Origin: Pachypanchax playfairii
Lineage: Eukaryota; Chordata; Actinopteri; Cyprinodontiformes; Aplocheilidae
Reading direction: 5' to 3'
Length of the DNA: 64,000 bases
Assembly (NCBI GenBank): GCA_006937955.1
Contig: SSNP01000154.1
Location: forward strand, 197,972-261,971
Part shown: positions 19,038-28,871 of the stretch, piece after piece
Layout: each line of letters begins with the position of its first letter
How positions within the stretch are numbered: the first letter of the stretch is position 1
Program-made: the position numbers and the translations under genes
Notes under the pieces: model-generated
The model's database searches: none
What the model was told of the DNA's origin: nothing
What the model saw: the letters and a program-made list of their open reading frames with translations, nothing else

Positions 19038-20330
19038 ATGACTCACCAAATTTCAAACTTCTCTCACTCTGAGATGGAAATAGGCAACAACCAACAAGCC
19101 TATGTGGAGCTTCAGCAAGAACCTGCTAAGTCCAGTTCCTTCCTCAGTGATGAGCAAGCCAAAGGGTTTAAAGAAAACCAAAATACAAGCCAACTGGAAC
19201 AAGAACTTGCAGAAACCAAAACCCAGTTGGCCAAACAGAAAGCCCTGAAAGAGATGTATATTAATAAGGGCAAACAAACCCAACGAGAGTTGGATAGAGT
19301 GCACAAGTATAATGACCCAGAAGCACTCAACTCTGCCAAGATCGCATACCAGGTGCACAATAACATCAAGAGAAGGAGAAAAAGAGATCTCCAGAAGGAT
19401 TATGAAGAACTGAAGGTAGCTTATGTGGTCACCGAGGACAAATTTTCCTCAGAGCTAAAAATGGAGAGAGAGAAAAACAAGGCTCTCCAAGAAGAAATCT
19501 ATCAACTTAAGGTTTCTTACCAGGAGTTAAGTCTCAGGTATGATCAATCTGTTTCCAGCGGTCATCAAGCTCAAACTTGCCTCCAAGAAAACACTGTAAG
19601 CAAACAAATCGTGGCTTACAAGGAGCAAATACATCAGGATCAGCTGCAAATCCAACAGCTGAGAGCTGAGCTCGAGATCCTGCAAAAAACATCAGAACAG
19701 GAAAAGAGGCAGTTACAAGAAGAGCTGGAGAGAGTCAAATCTTCCTACCATGAGCTCAAAGTCAGCAGTGAGATTGAAGTTCTATCTCTGAAACAACAAG
19801 CCCAAACCTATGAAGACGAACTGAACAAGGAGATCACGGCTCGTTCTCAGAGTGAAATGAATTACCAAGAAACAATTCATAATCTCTCAACTGAGAACTA
19901 CAGCCTGAAATGGAACACATCTCATGGGCTAGCTCTTCAACAACAGACATTCTCTAACAAGGAGAAAAACTTCCAATTAGAGCTAGAAGATCTGAAAATT
20001 CAACTTAAAGACCAAGTTGAATTGAATGAGAAACTCTCTGCTGAGCTCCAACATAGAGAAGATTCTGACTCTCCTAAAAGAAAGATCGCTCGCAAAGAAG
20101 AACCAAGCCAGGAGCAGATTTTCATTCCTGAGATTTTAGCTGGCTTTGACTTGGAGATGGATGAGTTTAGAGCAGAAACATCAAACTGCCCTAATACCAA
20201 AGTCCTGAAGAAGTCAGAGCTTTCTGAGGAAACTCCTGAGGTGAGGAAAAAAGAACCTTCCATTTGGAAGAAAACACGGCACCTTCTGGGCTTCAGAAAA
20301 CCCAAACAATGGAAGAAGAACAAGAACTAG
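19038..20330 (+). CDS. Intronless coiled-coil protein, 430 aa, unknown function
   Basis: One uninterrupted frame. Residues about 40-345 are a long heptad-rich coiled coil full of E, K, Q and L (for example SEQEKRQLQEELERVKSSYH), with repeated SYxEL phrases (VSYQELSLRYD, SSYHELKVSS) that suggest an internal repeat of about 75-80 residues. The C-terminus changes to a linker with a basic nuclear-signal-like SPKRKIARK. It ends in a basic aromatic tail, SIWKKTRHLLGFRKPKQWKK. There is no signal peptide or membrane segment. I do not recognise the family; similar tails occur in fish-specific coiled-coil genes, but that is memory and not proof. It is too regular and open to be chance. The absence of introns and a downstream A-rich tract would fit an expressed retrogene. 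Confidence 0.75.
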   Translation: MTHQISNFSHSEMEIGNNQQAYVELQQEPAKSSSFLSDEQAKGFKENQNTSQLEQELAETKTQLAKQKALKEMYINKGKQTQRELDRVHKYNDPEALNSAKIAYQVHNNIKRRRKRDLQKDYEELKVAYVVTEDKFSSELKMEREKNKALQEEIYQLKVSYQELSLRYDQSVSSGHQAQTCLQENTVSKQIVAYKEQIHQDQLQIQQLRAELEILQKTSEQEKRQLQEELERVKSSYHELKVSSEIEVLSLKQQAQTYEDELNKEITARSQSEMNYQETIHNLSTENYSLKWNTSHGLALQQQTFSNKEKNFQLELEDLKIQLKDQVELNEKLSAELQHREDSDSPKRKIARKEEPSQEQIFIPEILAGFDLEMDEFRAETSNCPNTKVLKKSELSEETPEVRKKEPSIWKKTRHLLGFRKPKQWKKNKN

Positions 20331-20465
20331 TTAAACTGGAGCAACTAACATCACGTTGCTTCAGACATCAGAAAAGAAAAGATTTCCTATTCCATCAGAA
20401 GTGAGTCACATGATCTAACATCTTAATGTAGCAGGATGACTGGGCAAAGGTTCCCGTCACAAAAA

Positions 20466-20620
20466 CCTTTAACACAAAAATACAAAAACAAAAAAAAAAA
20501 AGAAAAGAAAACACTCTAAAAAGAAAAAAACAAAAAAAGAAAACGCTCTAAAAAATACTCCAAAAAAGAAGAAAATGCTCTAAAAAAAAAAAATCCAAAA
20601 AAAAAAACAAAAAAAAAAAA
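20466..20620. repeat. A-rich tract downstream of the coiled-coil gene
   Basis: About 150 bp of A runs broken by short CTCTAAAA and CTCCAAAA words, forming a degenerate 15-30 bp tandem pattern. It may be the expanded poly(A) tail of a retrocopy or the tail of the neighbouring LINE fragment. Confidence 0.6.
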
Positions 20621-20845
20621 TCTCCTCCGCTGAATCGCCACCTTATCGTGGTGGAGGGGTTTGAGGACCCACAGGATCCTGAGGGCTACGGTATCTGGAG
20701 TTTCAGGTCTTTGTATGCCAACTCGACCTCAGGTGAGGGTCGGACTAAGAGCGATTCACAGATCTTAACGAGGATGTCCACAGAAAGCAGAGCAGTCTCC
20801 TGGAGCGAGGCCATCAGAAAGTACCATGTGCTTCAGCCTTAGCTG
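20618..20845 (+). mobile_element. Fragment of a dispersed fish LINE 5' region
   Basis: The words GAATCGCCACCTTATCGTGG and GGAGGGGTTTGAGGACC match, from memory, the conserved 5' region of a high-copy fish non-LTR retrotransposon. Only about 220 bp remain and no endonuclease or RT is present. The clade is uncertain. Confidence 0.4.
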
Positions 20846-21829
20846 TCGCGCTTGACCAGTCTCAGCTAAAAAAAAGGATTGAACGTGTGACGTTCTTTTT
20901 AAGGGCTGGACTCAAATGTACAAACAGACAAGAATGACTGAGTTTTGAAAAATATTTCTTTTTAAACAGATTTTATTACCAACGACACTCTCAGGTAACA
21001 GGAGATACTTCTCCTTGTTTCATTATGGCAGAATGACTCACAATGTCCTCTAGAAAAGAAACCTGTCAAAAGAGATTCTTTCTGCCAAATAGGAAGTCAG
21101 TCAGAGCTTGATTTACCTTAAAGGGCCGAGACCAGAACCTGAGAGGATGACTGAGTCAGATTAATTTGACTGGAGCAGGTATGATGCAGTTTTGCCAAGT
21201 CCCGCCCCCCTTAATTACTGTTGCTATGTCCAACAAACACGACCAGCGTGACAGATTGCCATGACTGGAAGAGGTATTCCCATGCATGTGACCTTTTTTG
21301 GAGCAATACCTTTGTGACATCCTCCAAATCAAACCAGCCTTGATCTCCTTTCTCTCTCCAGATCAGCTCTGCCGAGTGACGTCCGTCTGCTCGCAGCCAG
21401 CCTCCTTCGCAGCCATCGAGCACTCCCAGCTGCCAGCACCTCCAAAGCTCGGCTCTGCCATCGCCGACGACAACCAGCAGCAATCCTGAGCTGGCTCATC
21501 TGCGGGTGGACCACGCCACCTCTCGGGACGCTCCTCAGCGCCGAGCTCCCCCCTGACATCTAGTTAGTAGTTAATAGATGTGGGCGCACCGCATCACCAT
21601 CTTGCTTGGAGTTAATGTTTGTCGGACCTGCTCACATAATAACGTTTGTGTGATTAGACAATGGCTGGTTTGGGGGCGGGGCCAGCGAAAGGTCAATTCC
21701 AAAACGACTCAGAGAAGGGAGAGGCAAAGACTTGGAGGAGGCAAAACAAGGTTAGCAGACTCTGTGATTAAAACAACACACTGTAACTAGAAAGTTTCTG
21801 AAGTAACTTTTAAGGGCCTGCCACTGTGT
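20846..21829. other. Unassigned intergenic sequence
   Basis: No convincing gene. A short inverted repeat (AAAAAGGATTGAACGTGTGA against CGTTCTTTTT) lies at about 20870-20905. The stretch 21340-21560 is C/G-rich and has LTR-like composition, but no ends can be defined. Confidence 0.35.
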
Positions 21830-23150
21830 GCATGACTGAGAAACCCTTAACAAATCAGAAAGCTGCATTTTCCTGTCACAGTGTGTGAATGATTGCTCTG
21901 AGCTCACTGTGTGTCTGATGGCGAATGATGTTGACATGGTAATACGGTAAAACATATTTAAAAGTCACTTCAATGTGTTACATTCGTTGTCTAGTGACCA
22001 GATAAAAGGTGGAATGACATCTGTAGGTCAAAGTGTGTTCACACATTAATCCCTCAAAAAATGTCCATTGTAAGGATAATCTGAATGTTGGTGACTGACC
22101 CAGTCAGTTTGATGTGTCATACATGTGATTACGTGTGGTAGTTGGTGCTGTGAGGCCTCTCAGAAGCTGCATTGCCATTGCAATGCAAAATTTAATGTAC
22201 ATATGATAGTAAACTTCTAGTGGCCAAACCGATTGGACTGATGTGTCACATGTGGTCACAATTCATACTCTGTCCTGTGCAGTCAATGGGAGCATCTGAT
22301 AAGTAACTTCTATCATCAAAAAATACTTAAATACTGACATAAATGAACAGAAGGGGTCGCTACTAATATAAAAAAATGCTTAAAGAGTCAAATATACAGA
22401 TGAACTAGAAAAAGTGCATTTCCTGCAGAAAGTGCACACAGTGATTGCTGCGTGCTGACCGCTGCCTGCTGAGTGGCTCCATCTGCCGAATCGTTCCACC
22501 TGTTGGGGCGGTAGAGCAGGTCGTCTGGTAACTGGAAGGTCGCTGGTTCGATTCCCTGCTCTGCCCAGATGTTGCCCGTTGTGTCCTTGGGCAAGACACT
22601 TAACCCACCTTGCCTGTTTGGTGGTGGTCGGAGGGTCTGGCGGCGCTGGTGTCTGGCAGCCTCGCCTCTGTCAGTGTGTGTCCCAGGACAGCTGTGGATA
22701 CAAACATTTGTAGTTCATCATCACCAAACGTGTGAGTGTGTGTGTGAATGGGTGAATGACATACTGTAGTGTAAAGCGCTTTGGGGGTTGTAGGACCTGA
22801 ATAAAGCGCTATACAAGTACACGCCATTTACCATTTACCTGCTGAGTGCAGGCCCTGGATGTCCTTTTTCTTGGGCTTGCCGAGCTTAAGCTTGAGCACA
22901 TTTCATATGCATGTGATAATGCACTTCTAGTGGCCAAACAGATTAATGTATCACACGTCATCAGAGAGATTACCATCTGCGCTGTGAGCTCAACGGGTGC
23001 AACTGACGATGAAGGGCATTGCCACAGTTAGTTGTACCCATCAAACCGATGAATTTGATGCATCACATGTCCAGAAACAGTCCATAGAGTCTGCTGTGAG
23101 CTCATTGGGTGGGTCTGATGGGGAATGGCATTGCAGGCATTGACAACAAA
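21830..23150. repeat. Degenerate ~100-130 bp tandem repeat
   Basis: At least five diverged units share the order CTAGTGGCCAAAC-GATT, GATGTGTCACATG, CTGTGAGCTCA-TGGGTG and GATGGGGAATGGCATTGC. They lie near 21890, 22100, 22211, 22923 and 23035. The array is broken by the SINE at 22476-22837. No coding potential is consistent across units. Confidence 0.55.
22476..22837 (+). mobile_element. tRNA-derived SINE
   Basis: The head has RNA polymerase III boxes (A-box-like GGGGCGGTAGAGCAGG, B box GGTTCGATTCC). A conserved core (CCTTGGGCAAGACACTTAAC) follows, then a 3' tail with GTAAAGCGCTTTGGGGG and AAAGCGCTATACAAGTAC, as in many fish SINEs. It is bounded by a perfect 11-bp target duplication CCTGCTGAGTG (22465-22475 and 22838-22848). 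It interrupts the degenerate tandem repeat. It is not a functional tRNA gene. Confidence 0.9.
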
Positions 23151-23339
23151 ATCACACAAACATTATCAATATAATTCCGATGTATCGACCCATGGAGGTC
23201 TGGATTTGGAGTCACACTCCAAATTAAAGTAGAAAAACTCTGGGCTGATCCAACTTTGGTGTAACGTTCTTAAAATAAGTCAAAATGAGGCTCAGTAGTG
23301 GGCGTGGCCTCCACATACCTGTATGACCTCACTACAACA

Positions 23340-23640
23340 CCTGGGCAACTCCTGATAAGGTGGTGGCGAGACATGATGTCTCAGATGGAGCGAGACATGA
23401 TATCCCAGATGTGCTCAGCTGGACTCAGGTCTGGGGAAGGGGCGGGCCAGTCCATAGCATCAATGTCTTTCTCTTGCAGGAACTGCTGACACACTCTATC
23501 CACATGAGGGTTAGCATAGTCATGCATTAGGAGGAACCCAGGACCAAAAAACACCAGCATATGGTCTCACAAGGGGTCTGAGGATCTCATCTGGGTACCT
23601 AATGGTAGTCATGCTACCTCCGGCGAACACATGGAGAGCT
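23340..23640 (-). pseudogene. Tc1/mariner transposase 3' fragment
   Basis: The minus strand encodes pieces matching the C-terminal half of another fish Tc1-like transposase: MDWPAPSPDLSPAEHIWDIM with the third catalytic residue region, and upstream PDEILRPLVRPYAG. Frames are broken, and a small local duplication of the SQMERDMISQM/GATGTCTCAGATG word is present. There are no terminal repeats. Confidence 0.7.
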
Positions 23641-23646
23641 GTGTAA

Positions 23647-23690
23647 CCCCCCCCCCTCCCACACACACACACACACACCATTACTTTGTT
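23647..23690. repeat. Poly-C and (CA)n tract
   Basis: A C run followed by about ten CA units. It forms the junction where the Gmr1-like element is cut off in its RNase H region and the Tc1 relic begins. Confidence 0.9.
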
Positions 23691-23699
23691 TCTCAAAAT

Positions 23700-25128
23700 C
23701 AGGGCTGTGCAAGACTGGGTTCTTACTGAGAGTCTGCGTTAGGTCTTGATAAGCTTTTTTGGCCTCTTCAGTCCAGACGATCTTATTTGGGCTTCGGGAA
23801 CCAGTCAGATCTGTCAGATGAGCTATCCAGGTAGAGAAATGAGGGATAAAGCGATGATAGAATCCTGCCATACCCAAAAATGATCTCAATTGTTTTCTTG
23901 TCCCTGGCAAGGGACAGGACTCTATAACAGTAACTTTGTTGACTTGAGGTTTTATCACTCCATTTCCAATCACAAATCCCAGGTACTCAATTTCAGCCCT
24001 GGCAACAGCACACTTAGCTGGATTAACAGTCAGCCCTGCAAATTGAAGACGCTCCAGCACCTTCTCAAGATGTTGCAGGTGTTCTTCCCAGGTGGAACTG
24101 AAAATGACAATGTCATCAAGGTAAGCTGCAGCAAAATCATACATGTCAGACAGTACCTGATCCACCAGTCTCTGGAATGTGGCTGGGGCACCATGCAGTC
24201 CAAAAGGCATGACTTTAAACTGGAACAAGCCCCATGGGGTTCGGAAGGCAGTCAGCTCTTTTGAGCGCTCCGTCAGTGGTACCTGCCAATAACCCTTGCA
24301 GAGATCTATCGTTGTTAAATATGTGGCTTTTCCAAGGCGTTCAACCACATCATCAATGCGGGGGGTTGGATATGAGTCAAATTGTGATACTGTGTTCAGG
24401 TACCTGAAGTCTATGCAGAAACGTATGCTGCCATCTTTCTTGGGCACCAAGACCAGTGGGTGGCACCACTCACTTTTTGATGATTCGATGATCCCAAGTG
24501 ACAGCATCAGATCGACTTCCTCTTTCAGTGAAAGCAGCAGGCGCTCAGGAATTCTGTAACTCATTCTTCTCACAGAAGCTCCATCTTTTAATACAATATC
24601 ATGTTCTACAATGTCTGTTTTACCTGGAGTTCCCCTGAACACATATGAATTGCACAGATTTCTCACCTGAGCCTGCTTTTTTCCAGAAAGGTGTTTCAGA
24701 TCTAGGCCCTCAGTGGTGGGTTTTGGCAGATACTGATCATCCTCTTCCTCCTCCTCGGAAACCTCTTGGATCAGAAAAACATCCGCTTTTTGTCTTTCTA
24801 CCCATTCCTTGAGTAGGTTAGCATGCAGTACTCGGGTAGTGCGGGGCTGATCTGGAATGGCGATTTTGTAAATTGTCTGTCCCAGTTTCTTCTGGATCTC
24901 ATACGGCCCCTGCCATTTTGCTAACAGCTTACTGTCATCACTTGGAAGAAGCACCAACACTTTCTGGCCAGGACTGAAAGATCTTTGTCGAGCCGACTGA
25001 TCATACCAGGCCTTCTGGTGCTGCTGTGCTTGTACTTTGTAAGCCTGGGCCATCTCTGTCATTCTCTCCAGCCGCTCCCGCATCTGGACAACATAAGAGA
25101 CAACGTTGACAACTTGAGATTCTACTTG
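23700..25128 (-). pseudogene. Gmr1-like pol: post-integrase linker, RT, start of RNase H
   Basis: The frame begins after the BEL-derived patch with MRERLERMTEMAQAYKVQAQ and a KLLAKWQGPYEIQKKLG segment. That segment resembles the GPY/F module usually found at the integrase C-terminus. RT follows: WCHPLVLVPKKDGSIRFCID, LTTIDLCKGYWQVPL, QFKVMPFGLHGAPATFQRL and the catalytic AAYLDDIVIF. The RNase H part begins (KNPVLHSPDF) and is cut off by the CA repeat. The frame is open for about 470 codons and shows little decay apart from the ends. Confidence 0.88.
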
Positions 25129-25196
25129 AGAGTCTGTTTTCTGGACTGATAGTACTTCTGTCTTGAAGTATATCAGGAATGAAACGTCAAGGTTTA
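25129..25196 (+). repeat. 68-bp patch identical to the BEL element at 34706-34773
   Basis: These 68 bases are identical, on the same strand, to the RNase H-coding stretch of the BEL element 9.6 kb away (the part encoding SVFWTDSTSVLKYIRNE). Here they lie antisense inside the Gmr1-like pol, between the end of integrase and the GPY/F-like linker. There is no target duplication. It could be a filler-DNA repair patch, a template switch or an assembly chimera. Confidence 0.9.
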
Positions 25197-25199
25197 TAC

Positions 25200-26362
25200 A
25201 CCCGCCCATGTCTCCCTCAGAAGAGATAGGGGACCCCGTACGTCATGAACATACAATAATTCAAATGGTGAAAAGCCTGTAGAGGCCTGAGGTACTTCTC
25301 TTTATGCAAAGAGGAGGTATGGCAGCCACTGATCCCAGTCTGTGCCAGTTGCATTGACGACCTTCCGCAACATTTGTTTCAAGGTCTGGTTGAAACCTTC
25401 CGTCAGACCATCAGTCTGAGGATGGTATGGAGTTATCCTCAGGCTCTTAATTCCCAGAAGTTGGTACACCTGCTTCAACAAAGTGGACATAAAATTAGTT
25501 CCACGGTCAGTGAGAATCTCACAAGGAAACCCCACTCTGGAGCAGAGCTGTATAAGACAGAAGGCAACTGCTGTAGCTTTTATTGATTTCAAAGGAAAAA
25601 CTTCTGGACATTTTGTTGCATAGTCAGTGATTACAAGCATGTAACGGTTGCCAGCTTTACTCCTTTCTAGAGGACCAACAATATCCATTCCCAGTCGTTC
25701 AAATGGAGTACTGATTATTGGTAGAGACTGGAGAGGAGCTCTGGAGGGGATTTTCAGAGAAGACTTCTGGCACTGAGGACAGCTTTTACAGAACTGAGCC
25801 ACATCTGATCGTATTCCAGGCCAGTAAAAGTATCTCTTGATGCGGGCCATGGTTTTGTGCTTTCCCAAATGGCCAGCCTATGGAATGGAGTGCCCCAAGG
25901 ACAACACCACCTTCTGGACGGTTCTAGGAACCACCAGCTGCAGTACTGACCCCTGCTGACGATACAGGATGCCATCTTTCAGCAAAAACTCTTCATTGCT
26001 GTTCATGTCCTGCTCAGACCTTTGATTTGCCTCTGTAGCTTTCTGAAACAAAAGAGCTGGAGATGTATCACCATGTTGCATTTCAATTATGTTAACAGGG
26101 ATTTTAAAACCCAAAGGTAACTCAGGCTCAATGCTAGCAGATGGTTTAACAGCAGTGTTTTTAAACTTCTCCTGCCTTTTCTGCCTTCGTGGCTTACGAG
26201 ACTTCCCGGGTGCAGTCTCCAGGTCCACATCACAAAAGGGCAAGGCACGGAGTGGATGTAGAAGGTCTTCATTCTTCCTAGCTTGAGCTCTTGTTACTGC
26301 AAGATTGCATGTTTGGCTAGGATTCAGTAAGTCAAATAACACAGGCAGATCTTGACCTAGCA
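25200..26362 (-). pseudogene. Gmr1-like integrase with upstream linker
   Basis: The upstream part (26362-25880) encodes a spacer including LGQDLPVLFDLLNPSQ and the tip of an H1-like region ending VVLSLGHSIP. A TAG stop at about 25878 breaks the frame where the family usually has W. Then come the HHCC zinc module (AGHLGKHKT with CKSCPQCQ) and the catalytic core: GMDIVGPL (D), LTDRGTNFMS (D), HPQTDGLTEGFNQTLKQML (E). Further decay follows near the BEL patch. It carried out strand transfer in the live element. Confidence 0.85.
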
Positions 26363-26402
26363 CTGCTGGAAATGGCAGGTTATCAGCAACACCAATATTT
26401 AA

Positions 26403-27131
26403 AGGGACTTAAGGCAACTTTACAAAATCTGACTCAGTGCTGCCGCGACAGGTGCTGCAGCCACCAGCCAAGCCGGCACGGGAGCGCGCACAGACACTTT
26501 ACAGACTGTTCGTCTTCACAGCACTGCACCGGGGAGGCTAATCCTTTTTTGATCTCATCATTTTCATACTGTATCAGGCTCTAAACACGACCTATAATGT
26601 TTTCTCACCTGGTCACAAGGAAATGAGCCATGTCAGCATCCGTTTTCACTCCCAAATGTAGCTGAAGTTCCCTCCATGAACCGAACGCATATCCAATATT
26701 TATGCGGGTGCCTGCCCGGCTTCGGTCATATTTTTTTTTAGACTCACGAGATGCCGCTGATAAAGTCTTTTTTTTCTTCGTGGTGCCACTTTTTTGGGGG
26801 GTGAGAGTGGATGCAGGTCGTTTGCTGGCTGCAGAAACATCCATAAGTATACCTTCAGTGTTTGAATCCAAGTCCACGGCGGCCATGTTCTTCCTGTTCA
26901 AGAGCTGTCGGCAACGCGCATGCAGCGTCAATTTACGTCACCTCACTACAACTGCGCGGGAAATTCGGACGTCGAACTGCAGCGCATTATGTAGCACACA
27001 GCGTTTCCAAGGCAACAGACATATATGCGGATGGCCTCGTTATTTTGGGTTTTTAATGCTTCATGACCCATTAGCATTGAATAAACTGGAAATGCATGTG
27101 TAGTTTTTCACAAATCTTGCCTTAAGTCCCT
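26403..27131 (-). mobile_element. TTAA-target DNA transposon derivative (Kolobok-like)
   Basis: TTAA at 26399-26402 and 27132-27135 flank ends AGGGACTTAAGGCAA and its inverted copy. The minus strand (26931-26605) encodes an N-terminal fragment with a basic run (SGTTKKKKTLSAASRESKKK) and a helical INIGYAFGSWRELQLHLGVK segment. I associate such segments with the start of fish Kolobok-like transposases; piggyBac also uses TTAA. It is inserted between the protease and integrase parts of the Gmr1-like element, where the interrupted frame lines up on both sides. Confidence 0.65.
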
Positions 27132-27181
27132 TTAATAGATACATTTGTCCTTGTACCTTAATATACAGATCTGCTGTTGGA

Positions 27182-27392
27182 TATGACATCTCATCTCCAT
27201 GAATACAGCAAACAGGAACTGTCTCCATATTATTAATTTTATTTGCTGGAATAAAGTTTTGATGCACCAGAGTCTGAGTACTTCCTGAGTCAACAAGGGC
27301 CTCCAAAAGTTTCCCATCAACTTCAACTGATGTCATTTTCAAACCATTCTCAAGCTCCACCTTTGGTCCCATGCTTTGTCGTGGCACAAAAC
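27182..27392. repeat. 211-bp direct duplication, copy 1
   Basis: Identical to 27693-27903 as far as I can read. It ends exactly at the single n (27393). Together with the SINE between the copies, it looks like an empty-site allele placed in tandem with a SINE-bearing allele. Confidence 0.9.
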
Positions 27393-27400
27393 NGTGACAT

Positions 27401-27694
27401 ATGGCTGTGGCTCAGTGGTTAGAGCGGTCGTCCTCCAATTTGAAGGTTGGTGGATCGATCCCGGCTTCCACCGCCACATGTCGAAGTGTCCTTGGGCAAG
27501 ACACTGAACCCCATGTTGCCCCCCGATCTGCGTATCGGGTTGTGTGAGTGTTAGCCCCTACCCTCTCCCCCCGGTTTACGTATCGGGTTGTGTGAATGGG
27601 TGAATGCAAAACCTTGTAGTGTGAAAGCGCTTTGAGTGGTCTGAATGACTAGAAAAGCGCTATACAAATACAGGACATTTACATTTACCATTTA
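27401..27694 (+). mobile_element. tRNA-derived SINE in the Gmr1-like element
   Basis: A box-like TGGCTCAGTGGTTAGAGCGG and B box GGTGGATCGATCCCGG are followed by the CCTTGGGCAAGACACTGAAC core. The tail GAAAGCGCTTTGAGTGG / AAAGCGCTATACAAATAC ends in a TTTACATTTACC run. TGACAT occurs on both sides (27395-27400 and 27695-27700), a short target duplication. It belongs to the same broad family as the SINE at 22476, with a different tRNA head. Confidence 0.88.
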
Positions 27695-27903
27695 TGACAT
27701 CTCATCTCCATGAATACAGCAAACAGGAACTGTCTCCATATTATTAATTTTATTTGCTGGAATAAAGTTTTGATGCACCAGAGTCTGAGTACTTCCTGAG
27801 TCAACAAGGGCCTCCAAAAGTTTCCCATCAACTTCAACTGATGTCATTTTCAAACCATTCTCAAGCTCCACCTTTGGTCCCATGCTTTGTCGTGGCACAA
27901 AAC
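27693..27903. repeat. 211-bp direct duplication, copy 2
   Basis: The second copy of the 27182-27392 block. It follows the SINE directly and continues without a break into the gag zinc-knuckle region, so this copy is in the native context. Confidence 0.9.
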
Positions 27904-28871
27904 ACATTTGAGTTATTTTTGCAGAATTCCTTGGGCACATGGGTTTTGTATGGCCCTCCATCCCACACAAATAACAGGTCACAGTCTTGGCTACAGATCT
28001 TGATGGTGTATTAAGTGACTGGCTCTTTAGAGGTTTACTCACCCCTGCCTTCTGGTGTTGAGGGACGTGTTTTGAAACATATCTTATTTTCCATGCAGTG
28101 TAGCTCCATGGTTGTCCTTTCTTCCGTGCCGCTACGAACGTGTCAGCTAACATTGCAGCTGCAGCAGCAGACTTTGGGTTATGTTCTTTAATCCATATCT
28201 GTATGAACATATGCACCTCTAGCTTTGCCAGTGAGTAGTGGAATTAGATGAAAAACCCAATCCATCTTTTGCCATCGACAAACTAGAGCCATGCGTTCAA
28301 ATGTGGCTAGAAAATGCTCAACATCATCAACTTCAGTCAGTTTTTCCAACCTGGGTTCATAAAACTGAGACTGACCTGATAGAGCCAATACATGCTCACC
28401 ACTAATGCCAACACAAGGAGGGTCATCATCCTCCGATTTCTCTACCTCTGGTTGTTCAGGTTCATCCAGTTGAGGTTCAGGAACTGGGGAGGTACGTACT
28501 TGCACTTCCACTTGCAACAGTCGGAACTGATGGTGCAGTGCTTTGAAGCGCTGTTCCTGACGGGCACACTCCTCCCTTCGTCTTGCTTCCTGGGCCTCCT
28601 GCTGACCCATATGAAAACGAAGAATAGAAACCATTTCTGACATTGTTGGCTCCTTACCTTGGTCCTCAGTGCAATCCACCCCTCCAGAGGCTCCTTTTTC
28701 CTCCTCTTCCACTGGCGCCTTTAGTTCAACAGGCTGGGTATGGCACTCTCCCTTTGCTCCTCTGCCATTCCTTCTCATTCTTTGTATGGTTTAGTAAGTG
28801 AAGCAGGGGAAATTTTTCTTAAGAGAATAAAGGAAAAAAAATCTGTGCCTTAAACTGCTTGATCCCACTTC

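Larger units (their letters stand above)
27136..28778 (-). pseudogene. Gmr1-like gag and protease region
   Basis: Gag starts at ATG 28778 (MRRNGRGAKGECHTQPVE) with an acidic N-terminal coil. Its capsid region is cut short by a deletion and frameshift around 28200. A CCHC zinc knuckle (CYLCGMEGHTKPMCP) follows. The retropepsin region reads GKLLEALVDSGSTQTLVHQN, with a D-S-G active site. The protease stretch appears twice (27182-27392 and 27693-27903) because of a duplication around a SINE. The protein is not intact. Confidence 0.8.

Noticed and set aside
22500..22560. A possible tRNA gene (good A and B boxes)
   Set aside because: It is the head of a SINE: the acceptor stem does not close and SINE core, tail and an 11-bp target duplication follow.
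27405..27480. A second possible tRNA gene
   Set aside because: This is also a SINE head, with the same core and tail and a flanking TGACAT duplication.
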